In this document: positions 16,476-27,221 of the stretch, in pieces
Layout: each line of letters starts with the position of its first letter
Position numbering within the stretch: the first letter of the stretch is position 1
Source of the DNA: CALHVX01 sp039198065
Lineage (GTDB): Bacteria; Pseudomonadota; Gammaproteobacteria; Pseudomonadales; Azotimanducaceae
DNA: 64,000 bases
NCBI GenBank assembly: GCA_039198065.1
Contig: JBCCTU010000011.1
Span: forward strand, 62,001-126,000
Reading direction: 5' to 3'
Translations under genes and position numbers: made by a program
The notes under the pieces: model-generated
The model's database searches: none
The model's input: only the letters and a program-made list of their open reading frames with translations
What the model was told of the DNA's origin: nothing

Positions 16476-17396
16476 TCAGGGCCAGCCGACTCGTGGGTAG
16501 GGGGCGGGTAGAGCAACGATCTGCCCGGTCCGTTCCCGCGCGCAGGTGTCAGGGTCAGACGCCGCCGCGGTGAGGACATAAAGCGTTGTCTCCGCGAGCA
16601 TGCACGCGAAGGCGCCGCGGTCCGTCGCAATGCGGTGGGTCACCGTCCCGCTATGCTGAATGCGTAGGCACTCGTTGGTTGTTGGCGAGGCGACCCAGAC
16701 CCCGAGCCCGGCGTCGAGGCAGATACCATCGGGAGCGGCCCCGTCTGGCAGCGATGCCCAGAGCGCGCGGTGTGCGAGGCTGCCATCGGCCGTGATCTGA
16801 AACGCCGTCAATCGGTTGGCGAAAGATTCCGCGACAATGAGCGTACTGCCATCGGGGGTGATCACCGTGCCGTTAGGAAACATGAGATCGCGGGCAACGA
16901 CGTCGACGCTACCGTCAGGATCGACCCGGCAGAGTTCCGCCGTCGCCGGCTCGGCGCCGCCGTGAAGGTCAAAGCCGAAGTTGCCGACCCAGGCCCGGCC
17001 GTGCTCATCGACGACCATGTCGTTGCAGTGAAACGTCGCGTGACCGCTGAGCTCCGCATGGACCGTGCAGGACTGCCCGTCGTAGCGGAGCAGCCGGCGG
17101 GCCTCCATCTCAACCACCAGCAGATCGCCGTTGGGCAGCCAGCCGAGGCCCGAGCAGGGGGCATGCAGCTCCAGAACGGTCTCGAGAACCGCGTGCGCCG
17201 CGTCGCCATCGCTTAGTCGCCGAAGGTTCAGCCGCTGAACCCGATGTCCGTGCATGTCGCTGAAATAGAGCCAGTCCCCACGAACCCGTGGGCCTTCCCC
17301 AAAATGCAACCCGTCGAGCACCGGGACCGGCGCCGACGCGGTCGTGGAATCCGTTTCAGAATTGCCGGGATTCCCCGGATCGTCGCTGGGGGCCAT
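16476..17396 (-). CDS. SMP-30/gluconolactonase family beta-propeller protein
   Basis: Six-bladed beta-propeller lactonase-type protein, about 306 aa from ATG 17396 (MAPSDDPGN), which has AAAGGA upstream. An earlier ATG at 17468 is possible but gives an atypical basic leader. Family residues: GLHFGEGPRVRGDWLYFSD (metal-binding Glu), FHCNDMVVDEHGRAWVGNFG (Asn and Asp) and APDGICLDAGLGVWVAS (Asp). Members hydrolyse sugar lactones or other esters with a divalent metal. It is the first gene of a minus-strand group with the LCAD-type dehydrogenase 54 nt downstream, so a role in lipid or lactone catabolism is possible. Confidence 0.88.
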   Translation of the reverse strand: MAPSDDPGNPGNSETDSTTASAPVPVLDGLHFGEGPRVRGDWLYFSDMHGHRVQRLNLRRLSDGDAAHAVLETVLELHAPCSGLGWLPNGDLLVVEMEARRLLRYDGQSCTVHAELSGHATFHCNDMVVDEHGRAWVGNFGFDLHGGAEPATAELCRVDPDGSVDVVARDLMFPNGTVITPDGSTLIVAESFANRLTAFQITADGSLAHRALWASLPDGAAPDGICLDAGLGVWVASPTTNECLRIQHSGTVTHRIATDRGAFACMLAETTLYVLTAAASDPDTCARERTGQIVALPAPYPRVGWP

Positions 17397-17635
17397 CGTC
17401 GAGTCCTTTGATCCCGTCGGCTTGTGCCGGCTGCTTGTCAAACCTGGGCGGCAGGCTACCATGCGCACCGACTGGCGAGCGCGTGCTGCGACCCGGGGTG
17501 GGGCGTAAATTTGGTGTATCGATGCGTTACCTCAGGCCGTCAAGCGGTTGAGCGCAGGTCTGCGATCGGTCATAACGCGGCCCGGTAGGAGCCCACTACG
17601 GAGATGCCCAGCGAGGCAGATAGGAGACACACAGA

Positions 17636-18109
17636 ATGAATATTTCGAAATTTGCACTGCCGGCGTTGATCGTTGCGGCGCTCAGCGGCTGTGGCGAAGA
17701 CGGCAAAACGGCAGGGGATCGCGTGCGGGACGCGGGCGACGCCATCGGCAATGCCACCGATTCCGTCGTTGAAGGAACCAAGAACCTGGCGGACCAGGCT
17801 GGCGATGCCGTATCAGGCGCAGCGGCGTCTGCGAGCGACGCGGCTTCCGACGCTGCCTCTGCCGTCAGCGACGCAGCCGGTGACGCTTGGGACGGCGCGA
17901 AGGGTATGGCCGGTGACGCCGCAGACGCCGCCAAGGGTGCGGCCGGTGCCGCCGCCGATATGGTTGGTGACGCCGCCGATGGTGCTAAGTCTGCCGCGGC
18001 GGATATGGCCGATGCGACGGGTGACAAACTCAAGTCCATGGCCGACGGCGCGAGTGCGAAGGCCGAAGAAGAGATGGACGAGAAGCTGAAGAAGCTGGGT
18101 TCCAACTAA
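17636..18109 (+). CDS. Ala/Asp-rich repetitive lipoprotein
   Basis: A 157-aa protein of unknown function. It has a lipoprotein signal (MNISKFALPALIVAALSGC, lipobox LSGC, lipid-modified Cys19). The mature part consists almost entirely of 11-residue-like Ala/Asp/Gly/Lys repeats (SDAASDAASAVSDAAGDAW, AADMVGDAADGAKSAAADM) ending in EEEMDEKLKKLGSN. This resembles LEA-type or apolipoprotein-like amphipathic helices, expected to be extended or disordered in solution. A strong hairpin terminator follows 19 nt after the stop, so the gene is probably monocistronic. An envelope stress or desiccation role is possible, by analogy only. Confidence 0.85.
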   Translation: MNISKFALPALIVAALSGCGEDGKTAGDRVRDAGDAIGNATDSVVEGTKNLADQAGDAVSGAAASASDAASDAASAVSDAAGDAWDGAKGMAGDAADAAKGAAGAAADMVGDAADGAKSAAADMADATGDKLKSMADGASAKAEEEMDEKLKKLGSN

Positions 18110-18110
18110 G

Positions 18111-18160
18111 CGGGACGCTTCCCGCACAGACGGTCGGAGCGCTTCCGACCGTCTTTTAAC
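18111..18160 (+). terminator. intrinsic terminator after the Ala-rich lipoprotein gene
   Basis: A small hairpin (gcggga/tcccgc) is followed by a strong one, agacggtcgga / tccgaccgtct with a 5-nt loop, running directly into TTTT at about 18158. It fits rho-independent termination of the lipoprotein mRNA. Confidence 0.88.
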
Positions 18161-18237
18161 GGGTCTGCGTATCCCATCTGCCAAGTCCCTGCGCGAATTC
18201 GATCTGCTTTTCGCAGTCATCCAGGTCGGTTTCCACC

Positions 18238-18273
18238 TATAGCGCTGTTTATAGCCCTGTTTATAGCCCTGTA
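18238..18273. repeat. 12-bp direct repeat x3 in intergenic region
   Basis: Three tandem copies of tatagc(g/c)ctgtt/a. They lie in the non-coding stretch between the lipoprotein terminator and the TonB receptor gene. No function is evident. Confidence 0.9.
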
Positions 18274-18301
18274 GTTTCGGACGACAGAACGGCCTTGCGG
18301 T

Positions 18302-18499
18302 TTACGCGGCTGGCCTTTTCTGATCGCCTCTTCTGTTGCCCGTGCTTTTATACAGCCGTTGGTTTAACCGCTCGTTCGCGTGTGGTTTCGACGTGCTTTT
18401 TCGGGTCCTTTTCGCCCCTTTTGTCGCCCCTTTTTTCGCGGCTTTTTCGCCTCTCTTTCGCGACTTTTTCGCCCCTTTCACGGCGTAACAAGCTCGCAC
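18302..18499 (-). other. possible small Lys/Arg-rich ORF or polypyrimidine tract upstream of the TonB receptor
   Basis: The interval 18161-18657 has no confident gene. From about 18390 to 18480 the plus strand is a low-complexity run of cccctttt, cgc and ttttt blocks. Its complement can be read as a 65-residue, strongly basic polypeptide (GTG start at 18499; GAKKSRKRGEKAAKKGATKG) similar in composition to histone-H1-like tails. There is no good ribosome-binding site. It may equally be a non-coding polypyrimidine leader of the downstream receptor gene. Both readings are weak. Confidence 0.25.
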
Positions 18500-18657
18500 A
18501 CGCGGGTGTCCGGACTATTCAATGGCCGCGCGTTTGAGCTCAGCTAACTCCACAAGCTCGTTGTCACAATTGCGTCATACGCAGTCACTACGATGCGCGC
18601 CTTCGGTCAAGCGGGGTGTCGTTTTCCCTACGCTAGCGACCTTGCTCTGGGGTAGTC

Positions 18658-21600
18658 ATGTCATCGACGGTCCGTGTTTGCCGCGCCTTTGCGGCCATGT
18701 ACTCACTGCTCCTGGCATGGCCTGCTCTTGCCGCCGATGAACTCGCTTTATATGTGTTTGATCAGGGCGAGCCCGTCGAAAACGCCGCGGTTGAGTTGAA
18801 CGGTGAGGCCATTGGTCGCACCCGGCGAGATGGATTCTTGGCTGGTGACCTGGCGCGTGGCGGTCAGAATACAGTCACGATCACCGGGCCAGACGGTAAA
18901 ACTCAGCGGGTGCGGTTCTCCGCTCCGTCGGGTCAGCTCGTCGATCTGATCGCCGATCTCGCGCAAAGCGACGACGCCGCTGTCGTGGACGTGTACTCGC
19001 GCACGGAATCAGCCGCAGCACGGCGCGACGCACCCCTTGGAACGCTTCAGGTAACCGTCCGCCGGGGCGCGCAGCCGGTGGAGAACCAGCTGGTCGTTAT
19101 CTCCGCTGGCGTTGGCGGAGTGTTGACGAATCCCACCGGCCAAGCGAGCTCCAGCGTACGGCGTGGCGTATACAGCGTCACGGTAGACGACGTGTCTCGT
19201 AACGTTCGAGTGGTCGGGGGCATCACGTCGGCCGTGACCATCACGCTGCCGAGCGATGATGGGATTGTCATAGCCGCACCTCAGGTCTCGGCGCCTGCGA
19301 TCGAAGAAGTCATCGTGCTGGGTCGCTACGATCCCAGCGCCTTCGAGTCGTCGGAGCGAGATACCAACCTGATCGTCGATAAGATTGATGCGGAGCAGCT
19401 CGCCCGCTTCAGCGACTCGGATGTCGCGGCTTCCGTGGCACGCGTACCGGGCGTATCGATCCAGGACGATAAGTACGTATTCATCCGCGGCATCGGCGGT
19501 CGCTACGTTACGACGACGTTGAACAACGCAACGATGCCGTCGACGAACCCATCTAAGCGGACCGTACCGCTCGACATGTTTCCGTCCAACATCGTGCGCC
19601 AGCTGGACATCAACAAAACCTTTTTGCCGAGCATGCCCGGTGAGTCGACGGGCGGAAACCTGGTGATCAATACGAAGACTTTCCCGGACGAACGCGGTGG
19701 CAACGTCTTCGGTAGCCTCGGATTGATCACGGACCTTACTGGCGACACGGTGGCCGTGGACTCCCGGTCAGGCAACTTCGACTGGCTTGGTTGGGATGAC
19801 GGTGCGCGCAAAGAGTCGATCCTCGTCTCCACCATCGGAGACATCCTCCAGGACGGCGGTTCCTTTACCGACGCCCAGGGCAACACGTTTACGCTCCAGC
19901 AGGATGTGCTGCGTGAGCTGCAGCGGTCGGCTGGCATCTTGGTCGCGGACGACTGGGACCTGGACTTCGAGCAGACCACGCCTAACGGTAGTTTCGGCGC
20001 TAACTACGGGGACCTGTTCTACTTCGGAGACAGTGCCGAGTTCGGGGTCTACGCAGCGGTAAATTACTCCAATCAGTGGTCTCAGCGGGGCAATGGTGTT
20101 CGACGCACGCAGAGCGCCAGCGGCTTGGTCGCAGACGACCGGCGCTTTGAATCCATCTCGAACAACATCGATCTGTCTGGCCTCGTCTCGCTGGGTTTGA
20201 ACTTCGGTAACAACACTCTGGAGATGAACAACGTTCTGTCCCGCTCTACGGAAAGCTTCGTCGAACGCTCCGTGGGCCTTGAGGGCGATGAGTTTCGTTC
20301 TGTTTATGAGCACACCAATCAGTGGGAAGAACGACAGTTTATTTCGACCCAGTTTTTGGGCTCTCATTTTTTGAATGAAGACGGATCCTGGTTAGCGGAG
20401 TGGCAGATCTCGGCCAGCGAGGCTCGTCGTTACATGCCTGGGCGGACGGACGTGCGCTTCAACGCCGAGGCCAATCTGACCGATCCCGCCACCTTACGGG
20501 AGGCGTATCAGTTCGATCGATCCAATGGCGATCAGACCGATATCCTCAACGGCTTCTTCTTCTCAGCTGGGGGCTCGAACCGGCGCTGGGATGAGCTTAC
20601 GGATCTGAATTTCGATGGATCCTTCGATTTTCAGTGGGACATATTCGATAACGGTTCCAGCTTCTCCCAGCTTCGCTTTGGTGCTCAGGCCATCTACCGA
20701 GAGCGTGACGCGGACAGCGCGACGTATGGGTTCTTCAATTCAGGGGCGGACGCCACGCTCAGCGCGTCACCGAACGCGCTGGTTTCTGACAATATCTTCG
20801 TGTGCGGCGATGGCCCAGGCACGGTCCCCTGTGAGGCGAGTGGTGATGGATCACCGCCGAGGGGTGGTGTTCAGGACAACGCCACCACGGGATTTCTCTT
20901 CCAGGTTCGCACCCAGGTTTCCGACGAGTATGAGGCTGAGCTCGAGTACAACAGCCTCTACGCAATGTACGACCACACCTTTAACAACACCTGGCAGCTG
21001 GTGCTGGGTGCGCGGTTTGAGCAGTACGACCAGGTCACCGATACCTTTGATCTAACGACCGGTAACCCCGTCCAAGGTGTTGTGGATGAGGGGAGCTTCC
21101 TCCCCTCGCTGGGCCTTACGTGGATGTATGCCGATAACCAGCAGATCCGCGCGGCGTTTTCTCGAACCGTCGCGAGGCCGGACTTTAAAGAAGCCTCAAA
21201 CGCCGTCTTCTTCGACAACGAGTTCAACGTGCGCATTCGGGGTAATCCGAATCTTCGCGTTTCGGACGTAACCAACGCCGACCTGCGGTGGGAGTACTAC
21301 TTCGACAGCAATCAGCAGGACAGTGTTTCCGTTGCACTGTTTTATAAGGACATGGCCGATCCCATCGAGCGTGTTGTTCAAGCTGCCTCGGGAACGGCGA
21401 GTAACTCGCGGACCTTCCAGAACGCGGAGTCTGCCGAGCTGTTCGGTATTGAAGTCGACGGCCGCAAAGAGTTCGTGCTCAGCGAGGATTACAACCAAAC
21501 GGCGTTCATTGCGTTGAATGCCGCCTACATTGATTCAGAAACAGCCCTGTTGAGCGGCGAGACGCGAGCACTCCAAGGGCAGCCGGAACACACGGCCAAC

Positions 21601-21891
21601 TTCGTTCTTGGCTACGACAACCTGTCGGCGGGCCATCAGCTGACGCTGCTTTTCAACTATACGGGCGAGTCCATCGCCGATGTGGGTGTGCTTGGTACGC
21701 CAAACATTACGTTGCAGCCCCGTGGTGAGCTGAACATTGTCTACCAATACAAGCTTTCGGAAGCCGCGGCGATAAAGCTGCAGGCACAAAACATCCTCGA
21801 TGCAGAGGTCGAATATCAGCAGGGCTCGAGCCTTTTTCAGCTGTATGAAAAGGGCGTGGGATTCCAGCTTGGTTTCAATTGGAATTTCTAA
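18658..21891 (+). CDS. TonB-dependent outer-membrane receptor with long N-terminal domain
   Basis: Outer-membrane active transporter of 1077 aa. A signal peptide (to about ALA at 25) is followed by about 180 residues with two beta-sandwich-like units resembling carboxypeptidase regulatory domains (starting LALYVFDQGEPVENAAVEL and LGTLQVTVRRGAQPVENQL). Then come a TonB box (IEEVIVLGRY, about 219-228), the plug (ASVARVPGVSIQDDKYVFI, RGIGGRYVTTTLNNATMPS) and a barrel ending GFQLGFNWNF with the terminal Phe used for Bam insertion. Similar receptors in Alteromonadales and Xanthomonadales import oligosaccharides or other bulky ligands; the ligand is unknown here. The duplicated lipoprotein gene follows 54 nt later and is probably its surface partner. 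Confidence 0.93.
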   Translation: MSSTVRVCRAFAAMYSLLLAWPALAADELALYVFDQGEPVENAAVELNGEAIGRTRRDGFLAGDLARGGQNTVTITGPDGKTQRVRFSAPSGQLVDLIADLAQSDDAAVVDVYSRTESAAARRDAPLGTLQVTVRRGAQPVENQLVVISAGVGGVLTNPTGQASSSVRRGVYSVTVDDVSRNVRVVGGITSAVTITLPSDDGIVIAAPQVSAPAIEEVIVLGRYDPSAFESSERDTNLIVDKIDAEQLARFSDSDVAASVARVPGVSIQDDKYVFIRGIGGRYVTTTLNNATMPSTNPSKRTVPLDMFPSNIVRQLDINKTFLPSMPGESTGGNLVINTKTFPDERGGNVFGSLGLITDLTGDTVAVDSRSGNFDWLGWDDGARKESILVSTIGDILQDGGSFTDAQGNTFTLQQDVLRELQRSAGILVADDWDLDFEQTTPNGSFGANYGDLFYFGDSAEFGVYAAVNYSNQWSQRGNGVRRTQSASGLVADDRRFESISNNIDLSGLVSLGLNFGNNTLEMNNVLSRSTESFVERSVGLEGDEFRSVYEHTNQWEERQFISTQFLGSHFLNEDGSWLAEWQISASEARRYMPGRTDVRFNAEANLTDPATLREAYQFDRSNGDQTDILNGFFFSAGGSNRRWDELTDLNFDGSFDFQWDIFDNGSSFSQLRFGAQAIYRERDADSATYGFFNSGADATLSASPNALVSDNIFVCGDGPGTVPCEASGDGSPPRGGVQDNATTGFLFQVRTQVSDEYEAELEYNSLYAMYDHTFNNTWQLVLGARFEQYDQVTDTFDLTTGNPVQGVVDEGSFLPSLGLTWMYADNQQIRAAFSRTVARPDFKEASNAVFFDNEFNVRIRGNPNLRVSDVTNADLRWEYYFDSNQQDSVSVALFYKDMADPIERVVQAASGTASNSRTFQNAESAELFGIEVDGRKEFVLSEDYNQTAFIALNAAYIDSETALLSGETRALQGQPEHTANFVLGYDNLSAGHQLTLLFNYTGESIADVGVLGTPNITLQPRGELNIVYQYKLSEAAAIKLQAQNILDAEVEYQQGSSLFQLYEKGVGFQLGFNWNF

Positions 21892-21945
21892 CCAGCAACA
21901 AACGGGGGCCCACGCGGGTTCGCTTAACCATCAGTGGGAATTGTG

Positions 21946-24789
21946 ATGACTAGGAATGTCTTGTTTGCTCTCATAGGCGTTGGAGCACTAATCGGCTCGA
22001 GCGGATGCTCTGAAGGCGATGACGCGTCGATTACCATTAATGCGCCGACCACCACGACCACAACCACCGGCGGTGGCACTGGCGGTACGGGCGGTGGCGG
22101 TACCGGTGGTGGTGGCACCGCATGTCCGACGGGCACCACGACCGTGGCAAGCGGCGTATGCCGGCTGAGCGGCAGCATCCTGGAAGACCTGACCCTCGTT
22201 ACCGGCAACGTGTACGAGCTTGACGGCCGGGTCAACGTGGGTAACGGCAACTGCCTGCTCACCGCCAGCGACACCTGCCAGAACGGCGACGCCCTGGTGA
22301 GCGTAACGCTAACGGTTCAGCCCGGCGTGTCAGTCGTTGGCCTGCCTTCCGATGACCCGTTGAGCGCGGCCGTTCTGCACATCACGCGCGGCAGCCAGAT
22401 TAATGCTGTCGGTACGGCAGCGGCGCCGATCATCTTTTCCTCGGTCGACAGCGACTTTACGGGTCCTGGCGAGTGGGGCGGGATCCAGATCAGCGGCTTT
22501 GCACCGCACAACGCCTGCGATACCGATCCCTGCAACGTCGACGGCGAAGGTGAAGCCGGTTTTATTGGCGGTGATGATCCCGCCGACAACAGCGGTGAGA
22601 TGCGCTACGTCGTGATTGCGGAGAATGGCGTTGCCATCAACGCAGACGGCGATGAGATCAACGCGCTGAGCTTGAACGCTGTGGGCTCTGGCACCCTGTT
22701 CGACTTCATCCAGATCCACGAGACCTCCGACGACGGCGTCGAGTTCTACGGCGGTACGGCCAACATGAAGCACCTGGTGGTTTCTAACGCGCTGGATGAT
22801 TCCGTCGACTGGGATGAAGGCTATCAGGGCAATCTGCAGTACGTGCTCGTTCGCCAGAGCGCGAACGGCAGCGGTGAAGCGTTCGAGATGGATACGGAAG
22901 GCACCCTCGAATGGCTGTCGAAGCCGACGTTGGTGAACACGACAGTGATTGCCAACAAGCAGGCGCAGGACGACACCTTCATCATGCGGTTCAAGGACAG
23001 CACCGGCGGTTTCTTCCACAACGCAGTGATCACCGTCGCCGGTGACGCAGTAGGTACCTTCGATGAGTGTGCCCGGATCGTTGACGGCGCTGAAGCCAAC
23101 ATCAACGCGTCGCTGGTCTTCAACAACTGGGTTCAGGACTGCGCAAACGCGACGGGTACGGGCGGAACGCTGTCAAACGAAGCATCCGTCGGCAACGCCA
23201 CTGTAGTTGTAGAAGACGCGGCACTTGATGGTTTCCTCGCGTCGCAAGCGGCAGCGGCGTCGGGCCTCGCTCCGATCGACTGGGCGGCGATCGAAGCAAC
23301 TTTCGACACGCCGAGCATTGCTGACGGCGATCCCCAGGACTTCGACTCAAGCTTCTTCGATGCCACGACCTACAGTGGTGCGGTCAACCCCGATGGGTCC
23401 GACCCCTGGTGGGCTGGTTGGACGCTGGACTTCGGTGCCGGCAACGCCCGTCCCCCGGTCGCAGAAGGCTGTCCTATGGGTACGCAGGAGATTGAAGACG
23501 GTGTCTGCCGCTTGAGCGGTATCTACACCACCGATCTGCTCCTTACGAACAACAACACCTACGAGCTCGACGGCCGCGTGAATATCGGTAACGGCAACTG
23601 CTTGCTGATCGACAACACGACGTGTCAGAACGGCGATCCTCTGGCGAGCGTAACGCTAACGGTTCAGCCCGGCGTCTCAATTCGCGGTCTACCTTCCGAT
23701 GATCCGTTGAGCGCGGCCGTTCTGCACATCACGCGCGGCAGCCAGATCAGTGCCATTGGTACGGCAGCGGCGCCGATCGTTTTCTCCTCAGTAGACAGTG
23801 GCTTTACCGGTCCTGGCGAGTGGGGCGGAATCCAGATCAGCGGCTTTGCACCGCACAACGCCTGTGACACGGTCCCCTGCAACGTGGACGGCGAAGGGGA
23901 AGCCGGCTTCATTGGTGGTGACAATGCGGCGGACAACAGTGGTGAGATGCGCTACGTCGTAATCGCGGAGAACGGCGTTGCCATCAACGCCGACGGCGAT
24001 GAAATCAACGCGTTGAGCTTGAACGCCGTGGGCTCTGGGACCGTATTCGACTTTATCCAGATCCACGAGACCTCCGACGACGGCGTCGAGTTCTACGGTG
24101 GTACGGCCAACATGAAGCACCTGGTGGTTTCTAACGCGCTGGATGATTCCGTCGACTGGGATGAAGGCTATCAGGGCAACCTGCAGTACGTGCTCGTTCG
24201 CCAGAGTGCCAGCGGCAGCGGTGAAGCGTTCGAGATGGACACGGAAGGCACCCTCGAGTGGCTGTCGAAGCCGACGTTGGTCAATACGACGGTGGTCGCC
24301 AACAAGCAGGCTGCGGATGACACCTTCATCATGCGGTTCAAGGACAGCACCGGTGGTTTCTTCCACAACACGGTCGTGACCGTCGCTGATGGTGCCGTCG
24401 GCACCTTCGATGAATGCGCGCGGATTGTTGACGGTGCGGAAGCCAACATCAACACGTCGCTGGTCTTCAACAACTGGGTTCAGGACTGCGCGAACGCAAC
24501 GGGCACCGGAGGATTGCTGTCCAATGAGGCGTCCGTCGGGAACGCGAGCGTTGTCGTCGAAGCTGCGGCACTCGATGCCTTGTACGCATCACAAGCGGCG
24601 GCGGCGTCGGGATTGACGCCCATCGACTGGGCTGCGATCGAAGCGTCCTTCGAGACGCCGAGCATTGCCGGTGGCGATCCTCAGGACTTTGACTCGAGCT
24701 TCTTCGACGCCACGACTTACAGTGGTGCGGTTAACCCCGATGGGTCCGATCCCTGGTGGGCAGGCTGGACCTTGGAAGGGTCCTTGTAA
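21946..24789 (+). CDS. secreted lipoprotein with two tandem 449-residue copies
   Basis: About 947 aa from ATG 21946, with a hydrophobic signal and lipid-modifiable Cys (LIGSSGCSEGDD). A Thr/Gly linker (about 38-58) leads into two near-identical halves whose codons align at a constant offset of 1347 nt (449 residues). Each half holds RGSQI(N/S)A(V/I)GTAAAPI, GEWGGIQISGFAPHNACD, ETSDDGVEFYGGTANMKH and DDSVDWDEGYQGNLQYV, the pattern of a parallel beta-helix, Asp-rich lipoprotein family that commonly sits beside TonB-dependent receptors. Each half has several Cys, probably disulfide-bonded. Function is unestablished; a ligand-capturing partner of the upstream receptor is inferred. Confidence 0.88.
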   Translation: MTRNVLFALIGVGALIGSSGCSEGDDASITINAPTTTTTTTGGGTGGTGGGGTGGGGTACPTGTTTVASGVCRLSGSILEDLTLVTGNVYELDGRVNVGNGNCLLTASDTCQNGDALVSVTLTVQPGVSVVGLPSDDPLSAAVLHITRGSQINAVGTAAAPIIFSSVDSDFTGPGEWGGIQISGFAPHNACDTDPCNVDGEGEAGFIGGDDPADNSGEMRYVVIAENGVAINADGDEINALSLNAVGSGTLFDFIQIHETSDDGVEFYGGTANMKHLVVSNALDDSVDWDEGYQGNLQYVLVRQSANGSGEAFEMDTEGTLEWLSKPTLVNTTVIANKQAQDDTFIMRFKDSTGGFFHNAVITVAGDAVGTFDECARIVDGAEANINASLVFNNWVQDCANATGTGGTLSNEASVGNATVVVEDAALDGFLASQAAAASGLAPIDWAAIEATFDTPSIADGDPQDFDSSFFDATTYSGAVNPDGSDPWWAGWTLDFGAGNARPPVAEGCPMGTQEIEDGVCRLSGIYTTDLLLTNNNTYELDGRVNIGNGNCLLIDNTTCQNGDPLASVTLTVQPGVSIRGLPSDDPLSAAVLHITRGSQISAIGTAAAPIVFSSVDSGFTGPGEWGGIQISGFAPHNACDTVPCNVDGEGEAGFIGGDNAADNSGEMRYVVIAENGVAINADGDEINALSLNAVGSGTVFDFIQIHETSDDGVEFYGGTANMKHLVVSNALDDSVDWDEGYQGNLQYVLVRQSASGSGEAFEMDTEGTLEWLSKPTLVNTTVVANKQAADDTFIMRFKDSTGGFFHNTVVTVADGAVGTFDECARIVDGAEANINTSLVFNNWVQDCANATGTGGLLSNEASVGNASVVVEAAALDALYASQAAAASGLTPIDWAAIEASFETPSIAGGDPQDFDSSFFDATTYSGAVNPDGSDPWWAGWTLEGSL
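22123..24780. repeat. tandem intragenic duplication, two gapless copies of about 1.3 kb
   Basis: Copy 1 runs from about 22123 to 23433 and copy 2 from about 23470 to 24780. Matching codons at the start (tgt 22123/23470), middle (ccttcc 22345/23692) and end (tgg 23407/24754) all lie exactly 1347 nt apart, so no indel separates them. Long stretches are identical at DNA level (for example around 22731-22830 versus 24078-24177), while third positions differ elsewhere. This suggests a fairly old duplication with partial gene conversion. Confidence 0.95.
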
Positions 24790-24810
24790 GACGCCGTGTT
24801 GCGTGGCGAG

Positions 24811-24836
24811 GCCGGATCAGCCCTGATCCGGTCTTG
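24811..24836 (+). terminator. hairpin terminator after the duplicated lipoprotein gene
   Basis: Stem ccggatcag / ctgatccgg with a 2-nt loop, followed by tctt, 22 nt after the stop. The U-tract is weak. The rest of the interval to 25107 shows no confident gene; a 67-codon open frame from 24878 has no family resemblance or ribosome-binding site. Confidence 0.65.
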
Positions 24837-25107
24837 CTAACCCCTGGGCTCTGTCCCCCCTGGCTAGGCCTCACCTCTTGGTGCTTAAGGAGTGGCTCAT
24901 CACCGGCCTGGCGCACTTAGGCTTTCCGCTGGGCCCCTCCGCTGGCGCGCTGATCCTCAGCGCCCGGTGCTCGACTTACGATCTGTTCGCGTTTGTCGGT
25001 GTCTTGATCGCCCCCTGGTCCCGCTTTCCCTGTACCATTGGCGCCCGATTTATGACCACTAATGACTATCTGGATCGCTGATCCTGACCACTCAGAGGGG
25101 AATTCTC

Positions 25108-26298
<1,191 letters not shown>

Positions 26299-26439
26299 GG
26301 CGAGAGGATCCGGGGCTGAGGGTTCAAGCGTTCACATCCCGCAGGTCGAAAGCGCACCCATCGATGGCGCTACCACGGGCGTTACAAGTTGAAACTTGAT
26401 CGAAATGGTCAAGAAACAGCCGCCCGCGAGAATAGTGGG

Positions 26440-27147
26440 ATGGTTCGACTTTGGCCCCTCGGTTTGGTGTCAGCGCGCCTCTTCGGCGTGCTCTGGGCAC
26501 TCGTTGTCGGTGCGGCGCTTGCCGCGTCTACGACGCTTCGTGCGGCGGCCCCCGCGGTTGCGGCTCCCGTGGACCCCACGAGCACACCGCTCGGGTCCGG
26601 TCCATCGGATCCTTCCGGTAGCCCGCCGGTGCTCGCCGCAGCTCCGGTGCTGACGCTGCCCAGTGCGGAAGCGATTGCGACGCTCAGCGATCGGGAACTC
26701 ACAAGCTTGAGTACGCACTGGCAGTCCCTGGATGCCGTCCAGCGGCGCGCGTTGCTGCGAACGGTGACTGCGCGAATGGCGGCCAAGCAGCAGCGCGCAT
26801 CAAAACGCATCCCGCTGCAGGTCCAGCGTCGTTACGGCCACGTGGTGCGTCGCAACGGCGGCACGCTGAGTATCGAGACCCGGATTGTTCGGCGCGCTGC
26901 GCCGGTTGCTGATGCGGATCAGCCGTCATCGACAGAACCCACGTTGGCGGGACCGCCGACCGCCCCGCCCTCCGCCGATCCCGCTCAGCCGCGGGCGCCG
27001 CAGCGCGCGAGCGGGGCGCTGACCTTTGGAGTGGGCTTCGAGCAGCGCCGCCATGGCCCGAGTCGGGATGCGAATCCAAAAGCGGGCTTTGAGCGCCCGT
27101 CGCAAACGGTTTCGGACGGGGTCCTGGGCTTCGATCCACGCCGCTGA
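26440..27147 (+). CDS. exported Pro/Ala-rich protein of unknown function
   Basis: Not recognised. Starting at ATG 26440 (MVRLWPLGLVSARLFGVLW) the product is about 235 aa with a clear signal or anchor sequence of about 40 residues. A Pro/Ser-rich spacer follows, then a helical basic segment (LTSLSTHWQSLDAVQRRAL and on to RRYGHVVRRNG) reminiscent of DUF3106-like proteins, and a Pro-rich tail. It lies 74 nt before the response regulator gene on the same strand and may be transcribed with it, possibly as an envelope accessory of that system. Confidence 0.6.
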   Translation: MVRLWPLGLVSARLFGVLWALVVGAALAASTTLRAAAPAVAAPVDPTSTPLGSGPSDPSGSPPVLAAAPVLTLPSAEAIATLSDRELTSLSTHWQSLDAVQRRALLRTVTARMAAKQQRASKRIPLQVQRRYGHVVRRNGGTLSIETRIVRRAAPVADADQPSSTEPTLAGPPTAPPSADPAQPRAPQRASGALTFGVGFEQRRHGPSRDANPKAGFERPSQTVSDGVLGFDPRR

Positions 27148-27221
27148 TTTCCCATGAGCGGTAGCGCTTCCATTCCCGCGACACGCGAACGGTCTTGGCA
27201 CACCGCAGGTCGGTTGCGTCG

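Noticed and set aside
24878..25081. 67-codon hydrophobic ORF before the thiolase
   Set aside because: No ribosome-binding site, no family resemblance, and unlike neighbouring genes in codon pattern.
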